NCBI RefSeq assembly: GCF_009905615.1
Contig: NZ_JAAAKW010000016.1
Coordinates: 53,298-117,297 of the forward strand
Direction: 5' to 3'
Source: Pseudomonas sp. SLFW
GTDB taxonomy: Bacteria > Pseudomonadota > Gammaproteobacteria > Pseudomonadales > Pseudomonadaceae
Length of the DNA stretch: 64,000 nt
The notes under the pieces are model-generated. The model worked only from the letters and a program-made list of their open reading frames with translations, did not search any database and was not told the DNA's origin. Both the position numbers and the translations under genes were made by a program. Position 1 is the first letter of the stretch; the number at the start of each line of letters is the position of its first letter. Positions 18,631 to 27,459 of the stretch are shown here, piece by piece.

Positions 18631-19950
18631 ATGACAGCCATTCTTCGACCACGTCCACAACCGATCAGCCGGGGCGACTATAAGACCCTGGGCTTGGCGG
18701 CACTGGGCGGGGCGCTGGAAATCTACGATTTCATCATCTTCGTATTCTTTGCGCTGACCCTCAGTCAGTTGTTCTTTCCGCCGGAAATGCCCGAGTGGCT
18801 GCGGCTGTTGCAGAGTTTTGGAATCTTCGTCACCGGCTACCTGGCCCGTCCGTTGGGCGGCATTCTGATGGCGCACTTCGCTGACAAGCTGGGCCGCAAG
18901 CGTGTCTTTAGCCTGAGTATCATGATGATGGCCCTGCCATGCCTGCTGATCGGCGTGATGCCGACCTATGCCGACATCGGCTATTGGGCGCCGTTGATTC
19001 TGCTGGGCCTGCGTATCTTGCAAGGGGCGGCAGTGGGCGGTGAGGTGCCGAGCGCCTGGGTATTCGTCGCCGAACATGCACCCAAAGGCCATCGCGGTTA
19101 TGCCTTGGGCGTGTTGCAGGCCGGTTTGACGTTCGGCTACTTGATCGGTGCTTTGACCGCGACGTGGCTGGCCAAGGTGTTCAGCCATGCAGAAATCCTC
19201 GACTTCGCCTGGCGCATCCCGTTTCTGCTGGGCGGCGTGTTCGGGGTAATCGGCGTCTGGCTGCGTCGTTGGCTGAGCGAAACGCCGGTGTTCATGGCCT
19301 TGCATGCCCAGCGTCAAGGCATGACCGAACTGCCCCTGCGCGCCGTGGTGCGGGAGCACCGCCAATCGCTGTTGCCGGCTGCGCTGCTGACCTGTGTGCT
19401 GACCTCCGCAGTCGTGACCCTGGTGGTGATCACCCCGACCGTGATGCAACAACGCTTCGGCATGAGCCCCAGCGACACCTTCGCGCTGAGCAGCGTCGGT
19501 ATTGTCTTCCTCAACATCGGTTGCGTGCTCGCTGGCATGCTGGTGGACCGCATAGGCGCCTGGCGCGGCGTGGTCCTTTACAGCCTGCTGCTGCCGGTGG
19601 GCGTGGGCCTGCTGTATGCCAGTCTGGTGATCCAGTGGCTGCCGATAAGCCTGGCCTATGCAGTCGCGGGCCTGGCGTGCGGAATCGTCGGCGTGGTGCC
19701 GTCGGTCATGGTCGGACTGTTCCCGGCGAACATTCGCGTGTCCGGCATCTCGCTGACCTACAACATCAGCTACGCGTTATGGGCCAGCACCACGCCGCTG
19801 GCGCTGATCGCCTTGATGCCGTGGAGCCCATGGGTGTGCGTCGGCTACTGCGCGATCATGGGCGCCGTGGGCTTGCTGACCGCCATGTTCTTCGGCATGC
19901 GCAAGGGCATGCAAGTGGATGACGCACTGCCTGCACGCTGCGGCCACTGA
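18631..19950 (+). CDS. MFS transporter, metabolite:H+ symporter (MHS/ProP-like) family
   Basis: 439 aa, twelve predicted membrane segments. The family motifs GALEIYDFIIF (helix 1), RPLGGILMAHFADKLGRKRVF (loop 2-3), GGEVPSAWVFVAEHAPKGHRG and FPANIRVSG identify the MHS branch that includes ProP, KgtP and ShiA. It would import an organic acid or osmolyte with protons. GGGG 7 nt before ATG 18631 supports that start over one 4 codons upstream. An AraC regulator precedes it. Confidence 0.85.
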   Translation: MTAILRPRPQPISRGDYKTLGLAALGGALEIYDFIIFVFFALTLSQLFFPPEMPEWLRLLQSFGIFVTGYLARPLGGILMAHFADKLGRKRVFSLSIMMMALPCLLIGVMPTYADIGYWAPLILLGLRILQGAAVGGEVPSAWVFVAEHAPKGHRGYALGVLQAGLTFGYLIGALTATWLAKVFSHAEILDFAWRIPFLLGGVFGVIGVWLRRWLSETPVFMALHAQRQGMTELPLRAVVREHRQSLLPAALLTCVLTSAVVTLVVITPTVMQQRFGMSPSDTFALSSVGIVFLNIGCVLAGMLVDRIGAWRGVVLYSLLLPVGVGLLYASLVIQWLPISLAYAVAGLACGIVGVVPSVMVGLFPANIRVSGISLTYNISYALWASTTPLALIALMPWSPWVCVGYCAIMGAVGLLTAMFFGMRKGMQVDDALPARCGH

Positions 19951-20042
19951 CTGACGGGGCGTCGTTGAGCAACGCCCCGCTCGGGACTACGCTTGCCTGA
20001 CCGCTATCCGAATGACTCACAGAACAGTCAAGGAGAACCGTC

Positions 20043-20513
20043 ATGAGCGTCAAACCTATCCCCGACGGTCAGCATAGCCTGACCGTGTACCTGGGCGTTT
20101 CGCCTGCCGCCAAAGCCATCGAGTTCTATAAAAACGCATTTGGCGCCAACGAGATGTTTCGCCTCGACAGCCCCGACGGCCGTGTTGGCCACGCTGAATT
20201 GCAGATCGGCGACTCTCGCCTGATGCTTGCCGACCCTTGTGATCAGGGTGGCTTCACCAGCGCTGATCCTCACGGCAAAACATCCTTCGCCATGCACCTT
20301 TACGTGCCTGATGTCGACGAACAGTTCAAACGTGCCGTGGACGCGGGGGCGACAATCGTCACCGATGTTCAAGACATGTTCTACGGCGATCGCAGCGGCA
20401 GCGTTCGCGACCCGTTTGGCCATCTCTGGTTCATCGGCACTCACAAGGAAGACCTCACACCCGACGAGATTCGTGAGCGGGCCATGAAGATGTTCAGTCA
20501 GGCATCATCCTGA
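20043..20513 (+). CDS. VOC-superfamily (PhnB/glyoxalase-like) protein
   Basis: 156 aa. Two beta-alpha-beta-beta-beta repeats typical of the vicinal oxygen chelate fold: SLTVYLGVSPAAKAIEFYKNAFGANEMFR... and FAMHLYVPDVDEQFKRAVDAGATIV...YGDRSGSVRDPFGHLWFIGTHKED. The GxRxGxVRDPFGHxW segment is characteristic of PhnB-like proteins of unknown reaction. AAGGAG eight bases upstream is a strong ribosome site. Cytoplasmic; no operon partners. Confidence 0.84.
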   Translation: MSVKPIPDGQHSLTVYLGVSPAAKAIEFYKNAFGANEMFRLDSPDGRVGHAELQIGDSRLMLADPCDQGGFTSADPHGKTSFAMHLYVPDVDEQFKRAVDAGATIVTDVQDMFYGDRSGSVRDPFGHLWFIGTHKEDLTPDEIRERAMKMFSQASS

Positions 20514-20960
20514 TTTCTTGTCATCCATTTCCTTTTTTAGCGTCGGCGATTTGCACTTACTCTAGTACAAGTCGCCCTTCGTTTTATGAATGTCTCACCC
20601 CAAGTCAAGCCTCGCGCCGTCACATGATTTGTAACGGGTGATTGTATTTGAGAATTGTTCCGTTTATTGTCGCTGTCTATACCTCTGACTCGCACTCCTC
20701 ATATGCAACCTTGTTTGCGTATGAGCCGAACTGTGCCTGTTGCATGCCTTTGTAAGACCAAATCAAGGATTTGTCTTCAGGGAGTGTAGGATTAATTACC
20801 TTTTGCGGTGCAAATTATAACCTTCATGCCGAATATTCAATTCAAGTGTAAAAAAGACAAATTAACGCTCAATAAACGCCCGTCGACGCCGATGGGAAGT
20901 TTAGTGCCAGGGAAGGCATCCACGAAAAGCGACATCAAGTCGATGCAAGAGGGAGAGCCT
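20514..20960. other. AT-rich 447-nt region upstream of LuxR-type gene
   Basis: No gene is supported. An imperfect dyad ACTT...CTAG...AAGT lies at 20555-20572. An in-frame extension of the downstream LuxR-type gene runs to 20808 but lacks a ribosome site. The region presumably holds the promoter of the efflux cassette; no alternative-sigma consensus was recognised. Confidence 0.4.
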
Positions 20961-21209
20961 ATGCGACAACGAGCGAACCGGGCGACGCCACGGGAGTATG
21001 AGGTCTTGCAGCTGGTGCTGTTGGGCTACACCAACAAGGACATCGCGCAACGATTGGGCATCAGTGATTACACGGCCCGTGATCATGTTTCGGCACTGCT
21101 GAAAAAGAATGATGTGAAGAACCGTGCCCAACTCATGGCGCTGCATGTGGTGGTTCCACGCAAACGAAAAACACAAGTACCCCCTACATTTGACGGATTG
21201 TTTCGGTGA
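20961..21209 (+). CDS. Small LuxR-family HTH regulator
   Basis: 82 aa consisting of little but a GerE/LuxR-type DNA-binding domain: TPREYEVLQLVLLGYTNKDIAQRLGISDYTARDHVSALLKKNDVKNRAQLMAL. No receiver or autoinducer-binding domain is attached at this start. AGAGGGAGAG just upstream makes ATG 20961 convincing; in-frame Mets at 20943 and 20808 would add a basic, low-complexity N-terminus. It stands 126 nt before the MacB-like ABC genes on the same strand and is likely their regulator. Confidence 0.8.
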   Translation: MRQRANRATPREYEVLQLVLLGYTNKDIAQRLGISDYTARDHVSALLKKNDVKNRAQLMALHVVVPRKRKTQVPPTFDGLFR

Positions 21210-21335
21210 ATCAAATGCGCATAATAGGAAGTATCTTGGGTGGCGTTAATAGGCGTTGGTATTACTGGCAGACGCTTATGTGGCGTTCATAAAAGAATAA
21301 ATGCGCACGGTGTAGGGCAATGACAGGGAAACGTC

Positions 21336-22055
21336 ATGAGTTATGAATTGGAAGCCTGTTCATCATGTTTTTTTGAATTACGCAGCGTTAGCCAACAGTA
21401 TGTTCGGGGGAGTGCGACGCTATGCGCATTGGATACTATCGATTTCACGCTAGATCACGGCGACACCTGTGCGATAGTCGGTGCGTCCGGGTCTGGCAAA
21501 AGCACACTGCTGAATATCCTGGGTTTGCTGGAACGTCCCATTCGGGGAAGTGCACGATTTGTCGGAAACGACATCGTGGCCGCTTCCGCCAATGATCTGG
21601 CTGCCTGGCGAAACCGGCATATAGGTTTCATTTTTCAGGCCTTCAACCTGTTGCCGCGCTTGAGTGCGTTGGACAATGTCGCACTGCCACTGGCGTATCG
21701 AAATGTGCCTCGAAAGTCGGCACGTGCGTTGGCGTTGGCACAATTGCAGGCTGTGGGGCTCGCCGACCGGGCGGAGCATCGGCCTGCGGATCTTTCCGGA
21801 GGGCAACGCCAGCGGGTGGCGATTGCCAGAGCTCTGGTGGGGCAGCCATCGCTGATTCTGGCGGACGAGCCCACCGGCAATCTCGACCCCTGTTGTGCCA
21901 ACGAAATCCTGGAGCTGTTCCTTACGCTCAACCGTGAACAAGGCGCGACGTTGGTCATGGTGACTCACGACGCGAACCTAGCCGCACGCTTCGAGCGCAA
22001 GGTCGAAGTGGCTCAAGGTCGCGTATATGAGCGTGTCGGGCATGTCGCGGTCTGA
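21336..22055 (+). CDS. MacB/LolD-type ABC transporter ATP-binding protein
   Basis: 239 aa ATPase with Walker A (VGASGSGKST), Q-loop (FIFQAFNLLPRL), signature (LSGGQRQRVAIARAL), Walker B (LILADEPTGNLD) and H-loop (MVTHD). The FQxFNLLPRLSALDNVxLPL pattern is typical of the MacB/FtsE/LolD class, which powers mechanotransmission exporters. It overlaps the permease gene by 29 nt, indicating translational coupling, and belongs to an efflux cassette reaching 26858. Confidence 0.9.
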   Translation: MSYELEACSSCFFELRSVSQQYVRGSATLCALDTIDFTLDHGDTCAIVGASGSGKSTLLNILGLLERPIRGSARFVGNDIVAASANDLAAWRNRHIGFIFQAFNLLPRLSALDNVALPLAYRNVPRKSARALALAQLQAVGLADRAEHRPADLSGGQRQRVAIARALVGQPSLILADEPTGNLDPCCANEILELFLTLNREQGATLVMVTHDANLAARFERKVEVAQGRVYERVGHVAV

Positions 22056-23250
22056 CGCGCTGGCACTCGGTCCTTGGGCCATGCAGGTTGCCGAGTCTGT
22101 GCACAACCTGCTGGCGATGGGGCAGCGCTCCTGGCTGGGATTGCTGGGCATCGCAGTGGGGAGCGCATCGATCGTCGCGCTGCTCAACATCGGTCGCAGT
22201 GCATCGGACGACGCGATGGCGACCTTCAAGGGGCTGGGCACGGACGTTCTGGTTGCGAGTTTTCCGGGGTTCGATTCGCGCAGAACGCCAATGCCGGGCA
22301 CCTTGGACACTCGATCCGTTCACTTCGCGATGCCTGAGCTGATGCAGCTGGCGCCTGTCAGCCAATACGCCGTCAAAGTCAGGGCGGGCGGTGCCGAACT
22401 TGATGCCACGGTGATCGGAACCTCTGCTGCGCTGATGCCTGTCATGGGCCTTGAGTTGGCTTCGGGGCGGTTCATTTCGCGGCTGGATCGCAACGGGCTG
22501 TTCGCGGTGATTAGCGACGGAGCTGCCAGCGCATTGGGCATCGAAACGCGTCCGCTACGGCCCGGAGACTTGCTCGGTCTCGGCGATTATCAATTTCAGA
22601 TCATCGGCATTCTGAGGCCTCAGCCTCACAACCCGCTGCTTCCGGTGCCCGTCGATTCGTCAGTTTTCATACCCGCACACAGCATGGCCCGACTGTCCTC
22701 AACCATCCGCTTGGGACATGTGATCGCCAGGGTGCAGCCGAACGTGGACGCGTCCGTAGCCGCCCAATCGCTCCAGCGACAGTTGCAGGAGCGACTGCGG
22801 GGGCATGAGGTGAACGTACAGATCCCTCGCCAACTGCTTGATGGCCTCAAGCGTCAGGCCGACATCTTCGCTTGGCTGCTCGCGGGGCTTGGCGGGATTT
22901 CCCTGTTAGTGGCAGGGGTAGGCGTCATGAACGTCATGCTCATGAGCGTGCGTGAACGCCGTCGTGAGATTGGCGTGCGCATGGCGCTTGGCGCCCGGCC
23001 TCGGGACATCAGGTCACTGTTCCTGATCGAAGCTGCGCACCTGTCGGTGATAGGCGCTCTGCTCGGGGCAGCGTTCGGCTGTGGCATCGCCTGGTTATTC
23101 ACGCAGCTCAACGGTTGGCCATTGAACCTGTCATTCGACGCGCTACTGCTCGGGGTCGGCAGTTCACTGATGACCGGTCTGTTTTTCGGCTGCTACCCGG
23201 CGGCACTGGCCGCACGACTCTCACCCGCTGTAGCGCTCAGGGATGACTGA
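22027..23250 (+). CDS. MacB-like ABC permease
   Basis: 407 aa. One N-terminal transmembrane helix (RSWLGLLGIAVGSASIVALLNIG), a ~200-residue periplasmic MacB_PCD-type domain, then three C-terminal helices of the FtsX fold beginning IFAWLLAGLGGISLLVAGVGVMNVMLMSVRERRREIGVRMALGARPRDI. That last stretch is the coupling-helix motif of MacB. The partner ATPase is encoded immediately upstream with a 29-nt overlap. It probably drives a TolC-like channel encoded two genes downstream. Confidence 0.88.
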   Translation: MSVSGMSRSDALALGPWAMQVAESVHNLLAMGQRSWLGLLGIAVGSASIVALLNIGRSASDDAMATFKGLGTDVLVASFPGFDSRRTPMPGTLDTRSVHFAMPELMQLAPVSQYAVKVRAGGAELDATVIGTSAALMPVMGLELASGRFISRLDRNGLFAVISDGAASALGIETRPLRPGDLLGLGDYQFQIIGILRPQPHNPLLPVPVDSSVFIPAHSMARLSSTIRLGHVIARVQPNVDASVAAQSLQRQLQERLRGHEVNVQIPRQLLDGLKRQADIFAWLLAGLGGISLLVAGVGVMNVMLMSVRERRREIGVRMALGARPRDIRSLFLIEAAHLSVIGALLGAAFGCGIAWLFTQLNGWPLNLSFDALLLGVGSSLMTGLFFGCYPAALAARLSPAVALRDD

Positions 23251-23308
23251 TCCACCTGCCGTACGAACTGAACAGATTCTCGACTCAACAACAAAAAGGA
23301 ATGCCTCA

Positions 23309-24028
23309 ATGACTGACTGCAATTCAAGCGACCACAGCCCTGCAACCGCGGAGCGTCCAGGCATCACCGACCACGGCGACGACCTGGAAATGGACCGCTT
23401 TCATGAAATGGTTCACAAACAGGCTGTGTACAGCAAGGAGGATCTGCACACGATGCACCGACAATGGCTCGGCCCCCGTGGCGTGTTCGCGACCTTTGAA
23501 GAGGAAATCGAGCAACTGGGGCGACAGGCGCCTGCCCTGGAAGACCTCAAGAAGCTCACGACGCCGGAACGCTTGCAGCAGGCCGAGCAGGCTGTGGCAT
23601 TTGCCTTGGCCCAGAGCCATCGTCGTACGGCGGCGATCAATCCGTTCGCGGGCCTGAGGCGCGAAGCGCTGTGCGGTGTGGTGTTCGACGACTCCGGGCT
23701 TTACACGCTGGTCGAGCGTTACGCCGCATATCAGGCGGTACGCAAGAGTGACGCAGACATCTTCATCAAATTAATCGCCACCACCCGGGGTGTGGTGGAG
23801 AGACGCATCGTTTTCCGGGGTTTGCTGGAGCATTACGACCGGCTGTTGCCCATCGAGAAGAGCATCTATCCCGAGGGTTATCGCAGCGTTCAGCAAGGTC
23901 ATCTGGACCGTGAGGAAGCCCTGTATGGGCCGCTCAAGATGGAGGACGAGATCCTGACCTTGCTCGGGACGATGTCCGCTGCCGAGCTGTTGGAGCGCGT
24001 TCAGCCACCGGCGGGTTCATCGCTGTGA
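23309..24028 (+). CDS. Unrecognised protein in MacB-like efflux cassette
   Basis: 239 aa, no signal peptide and no membrane segment; acidic N-terminus and a mostly helical body. AAAAAGGA precedes the ATG. Not matched to any family from memory. An HEMVH pentapeptide near residue 31 fits HExxH, but lies in a poorly ordered N-terminal stretch and is not sufficient to call a protease. It ends by overlapping the GTG of the TolC-like gene and sits between permease and outer-membrane factor, so it is probably a cytoplasmic accessory or a substrate-processing enzyme for whatever the system exports. Confidence 0.68.
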   Translation: MTDCNSSDHSPATAERPGITDHGDDLEMDRFHEMVHKQAVYSKEDLHTMHRQWLGPRGVFATFEEEIEQLGRQAPALEDLKKLTTPERLQQAEQAVAFALAQSHRRTAAINPFAGLRREALCGVVFDDSGLYTLVERYAAYQAVRKSDADIFIKLIATTRGVVERRIVFRGLLEHYDRLLPIEKSIYPEGYRSVQQGHLDREEALYGPLKMEDEILTLLGTMSAAELLERVQPPAGSSL

Positions 24029-25599
24029 AACACCTCGCTTGGGACCGTAGCCCGGTCCCAAGCCGGACTGGCCGGTGTATCCGGCCTGTCCGCCTGATGG
24101 GGTATGCGCGGCCATTGATGATGGTGTTCAGCGTCCTGTCGATTGAGCAGGCGCGAAGTGAGGTGGGGCCGGAACCCCCGATGTCTGCGCCGAGTATGCC
24201 TGTGTCTGCCACGAAGGGCGGCCAATGGGCCTTGTCGCAAGGCACTGTCAGCAGCCTGCAATTGAGCCTGGCTGACGCAGTGGCAATGGGACTGCGCACC
24301 AACCGGGACATTCGCCGCTCCTACTTGCAGCGGGTGGCGCAGAAGTTCGACGTGCAGGTGGCGGAGGCTTTTTTCTCTCCGCGCTTTCATTTAAGCGCTC
24401 GGCAGGTTGCACGCCGTGATTCGGAGGATCGCAGACAGGAAGTCAGCGTGACGCCGAAAGCCTCGCTCAATACGGAATGGGGAACCCGCTTCAGCCTGTC
24501 CTGGGCGCAACGGGTCGATCGGACTGATCGCGCAGGCCGCCAGCAACAGCGGGGCCTGGGCATCGAAGTTGTGCAGCCGCTACTGAAGAACGCGGGGCGG
24601 GACGTCGTCACCGCTCCCCGCCAGCGCGCGCGGTTGAACGAACGCAGCCATCGGCTCGGGTTGGAAGCGTCAGTGGCGCAAAGCGTGACTCAAATCGTGT
24701 CTGCCTACCGCGAGTTGCTCAAGGCGCAAGAGCAACTGCGGATTGTGACTCGTGCGCTGGAGCGGTCGCGCGAGCAGATGCGAGTCAACGAAGCGTTGAT
24801 TGCGTCCGGGCGCATGGCGCAGGTGGATCGTCTGCAAAATGAGGCGGATCTGGCCTATCAGGAACTCAATGCCGAACAGGCCTCGCATCACCTGGAGGCG
24901 AGCCGTCGGGCGCTGCTGAAATTGTTGGCGCTGGACCTCACCACACCGCTGCACGCCAGTGATGATCTGAGCGCCGAGCGTATCGACATCGATCCCGAGC
25001 ACGCATTGAGCATTGCCCGACAACGTCAGCCCGCCTACCTGCGACAGCGCATTGCAGAGGAGCTGGCCGATATCGACCTGTTGATCGCCAAAAATCATCA
25101 ACAGTGGGACCTGTCTCTGGTCGCCGGAGCCGCCGAGGATCGCCAGCGTAATTCGTCGAATGCACAGCAACGTCAGGACAGGCGATGGAATGCCTACGCA
25201 GGCGTGCAACTGGACATTCCGATTGGCGACCCTGCGCAACGTCAGCGACGGGTTCACGCCCAGGTCGCCGTTGACACCCAGGCGCTGCAACAGGCTGAAG
25301 CCCGACAGTGGCTGGAGCAGGAAGTCACCGATGCCATTCGTACGATGCAGACCCATTGGCGGCAATACGAAATTGCCCTTCGCAGTCGCAGTTTGTCCGA
25401 GCAAAAACTGGCTGTGGAAAGGCGAAGGTTGCACGTCGGGCGCACCAGCACCTTTCAGGTCTTGAGTTTCGAGGAGGACCTGCGTCGCGCCGAGAATGCC
25501 GTGCTCAATGCGCTGATCGCCTACCTCAATGCCCAGACACGACTGGATGAACGCTTGGGCACGACCCTGGACAGCTGGGAGATCGCGCTCAATGACTGA
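24025..25599 (+). CDS. TolC-family outer-membrane efflux protein
   Basis: Up to 524 aa. The OEP (PF02321) pattern is duplicated: long heptad-rich helices SLADAVAMGLRTNRDIRRSYLQRVAQKFDVQVAEAFFSPRFHLSA and, in the second half, LQLDIPIGDPAQRQRRVHAQV...VTDAIRTMQTHWRQYEIALRSRSLSEQKLAVERRRLHVGRTSTFQVLSFEEDLRRAE. It would form the trimeric channel of the tripartite pump. The start is ambiguous: GTG 24025 overlaps the upstream stop (GTGA), whereas ATG 24097 (MGYARPLMMVFSVLSIEQARS) begins a signal-peptide-like segment, which an exported protein needs. Confidence 0.82.
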   Translation: MKHLAWDRSPVPSRTGRCIRPVRLMGYARPLMMVFSVLSIEQARSEVGPEPPMSAPSMPVSATKGGQWALSQGTVSSLQLSLADAVAMGLRTNRDIRRSYLQRVAQKFDVQVAEAFFSPRFHLSARQVARRDSEDRRQEVSVTPKASLNTEWGTRFSLSWAQRVDRTDRAGRQQQRGLGIEVVQPLLKNAGRDVVTAPRQRARLNERSHRLGLEASVAQSVTQIVSAYRELLKAQEQLRIVTRALERSREQMRVNEALIASGRMAQVDRLQNEADLAYQELNAEQASHHLEASRRALLKLLALDLTTPLHASDDLSAERIDIDPEHALSIARQRQPAYLRQRIAEELADIDLLIAKNHQQWDLSLVAGAAEDRQRNSSNAQQRQDRRWNAYAGVQLDIPIGDPAQRQRRVHAQVAVDTQALQQAEARQWLEQEVTDAIRTMQTHWRQYEIALRSRSLSEQKLAVERRRLHVGRTSTFQVLSFEEDLRRAENAVLNALIAYLNAQTRLDERLGTTLDSWEIALND

Positions 25600-26858
25600 C
25601 GTATTGAAACTCAAACCCGCTGCTCTGAAGGCGGGTATGGCGGGCGTTCTGGCGCTGCTGATCGCAGGTGCGGGCTTTTATGGGAGCAGGCAGGATGAGC
25701 CAGCGCCAACGGAGCGCTGGGTACAGGTCACGCCGGCTCCGCTGGAGCATCGCATCGGTCTGGTCGGACGTATCGTGCCCGGAGAGGCCATGACGTTGAT
25801 CGCGCCCTTCGAGGGCCATATCGAAGCGCACATGTTCGCCATCGATCAACGTGTCGCTCAAGACCAGTTGTTGCTCAGGATCAGCCCCGACCTGTTGCAC
25901 CTGCAGATTCGGGAAGCCCTGGCCGAACGTCTCAAGGCCGAAAGCGCCGTGCAGGTGTTTGAGAGCTGGGCTGACGGCGAGGAAATGGCCAGGGCACGCC
26001 GGGCGCTAAACAGTGGTCAGTTGGGGCTGGCGGATACCCAACGCAAACTCGCAGAGACGCAGGCCTTGCTGGAACAGGGCATTGTGCCGCGCATGGAGGT
26101 CGACAGCCTGACGCAGCAACTGCGCACGCAGTCGCTGGATGTCTCGGCGGCTCAAGCTGAGCTGGCTCAGGTCAGCAAGCGAGGGAAGGGAGAGCATCGA
26201 CAAATCGCGGACATGCAGCTCGCCAGTGCGCGTGCCCGGCATGACGCATTGCTGGCGCTTGAACAGCGCGGCGAGATCAGGGCCCCTTTCTCCGGCATCG
26301 TCCTGCGTCTGCCGGACGGCCCGTCTACCTCGAACGACCGACCCATCGCCGTAGGCGCGCGGGTGAGCCAGGGCCAGGCGTTGTTTGGTCTGGCCAGCGT
26401 CGAACGTTTGAAGGTGCAGGCGAGGGTGGACGAGGTCGACATCAACCAGTTGCATGAAGGCATGCCCGCCGAGATCAGCGGTGACGGCTTCAACGACGTG
26501 TTGCACGGCACGATCACCGCTGTAGGCGCTCAGGCGATTGAGTCCGACATGCGCGGCAACGGCGCTTCCTACCACGTCACCGTAAGCCTGCCACCGCTTG
26601 ATCGGGACAGCCGTCAACGGCTGCGTTTGGGCATGAGCGCACGGCTGTCGATCCTCATCGCCCGCCACCCCCGACGCCGTCGTCCTGCCCACCGATGCCG
26701 TGGGTGAAAAGCAGGGCGGACATTTCGTTATTCATCGGGCGGCGCTCGATGCCCCGGAATCAATGCGCCCCGTCACCTTGGGAAAGACGACGGTCAGTGG
26801 GGTGGAAGTGTTTGGCATGGACGCCGGGTTCGTACGGAGGGAGGTCAGTATGGATTAG
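25592..26858 (+). pseudogene. MacA/HlyD-type membrane-fusion protein, C-terminal frameshift
   Basis: Periplasmic adaptor: an N-terminal anchor (AGVLALLIAGAGFYG), lipoyl half-motif (VGRIVPGEAMTLIAPFEGHIEAHMFAIDQRVAQDQLLL), coiled coil, second lipoyl half (IRAPFSGIVLRLP) and beta-barrel (VQARVDEVDINQLHEGMPAEI). The uninterrupted frame ends at 26707 in an implausible Arg-rich tail. Dropping one C from the C5 run at 26668-26672 restores a normal adaptor C-terminus (HPDAVVLPTDAVG...RPVTLG...VEVFGMDAGF) to TAG 26856-26858. Either the gene is broken or a base was inserted by sequencing error. It overlaps the TolC-like gene by 8 nt. Confidence 0.82.
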
Positions 26859-26975
26859 CGATTCGATAACGAAGTTTGATCCGTTACAAAAAGGACTGAA
26901 AACCTTTTGGTGAGTTTGGCTCACGGGAGTTGTTCGGCCTGAATAAATAAAGAACAAGAAATAAGGATGTGAATC

Positions 26976-27410
26976 ATGAATAAAAAACTATTGCCGCTGG
27001 CGTTGGTGTTTGTGTCGATGTCTGGGATGGCAGCAGAAATGTCTGTGACTAAAACCGGTACGCCGGGCCCTCTTTCCAGAATTAGCGGAAAGCAGACTAC
27101 TGTCCATCGAGTTGGCGTTACCGATGCACCGGCTACCGTTAGGCGTAATGGCGCAATCGTGGGTGTTTCATGGAGCCTCGCTTCTTATCCTCAAAGTGTT
27201 GGTGAGCAAGTTGAGATCTGCATGAACCGGCTGGGTGCCCAGGAGGACTGTCGATTCATCACTCCCGGTACTCGTGGTACGACACACGAGTTCGATCACC
27301 CGGTACTGGGCTATGCCACCTTCATCACGATCAAACATAGCCAAAAAAGTGGGCCACCCCTTAGTCACCCCGTTGGCGTAGACGCGGTGACGTTCCACAT
27401 CAAGTACTGA
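26976..27410 (+). CDS. FlhE-like periplasmic protein, orphan
   Basis: 144 aa with signal peptide (MNKKLLPLALVFVSMSGMAAE). The body resembles enterobacterial FlhE: a VSWSLASYP strand, paired cysteines in EICMNRLGAQEDCRF, and GTRGTTHEFDHP matching the FlhE GxxGTTHxFxH segment. FlhE is a periplasmic flagellum-associated chaperone-like protein encoded next to flhBA in enterics; here no flagellar gene is adjacent, so the role is uncertain. AAGGATG precedes the ATG. Base composition is more AT-rich than upstream genes. Confidence 0.65.
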   Translation: MNKKLLPLALVFVSMSGMAAEMSVTKTGTPGPLSRISGKQTTVHRVGVTDAPATVRRNGAIVGVSWSLASYPQSVGEQVEICMNRLGAQEDCRFITPGTRGTTHEFDHPVLGYATFITIKHSQKSGPPLSHPVGVDAVTFHIKY

Positions 27411-27459
27411 CCGATATCCTCCTGCTGGCACTGTCGGCAGGAGGACTGGGAGATTGACC

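Noticed and set aside
23399..23413. HEMVH (HExxH) motif in the unknown efflux-cassette protein
   Set aside because: Single pentapeptide in a polar N-terminal stretch without a third ligand or helix context; too weak to call a metalloprotease.
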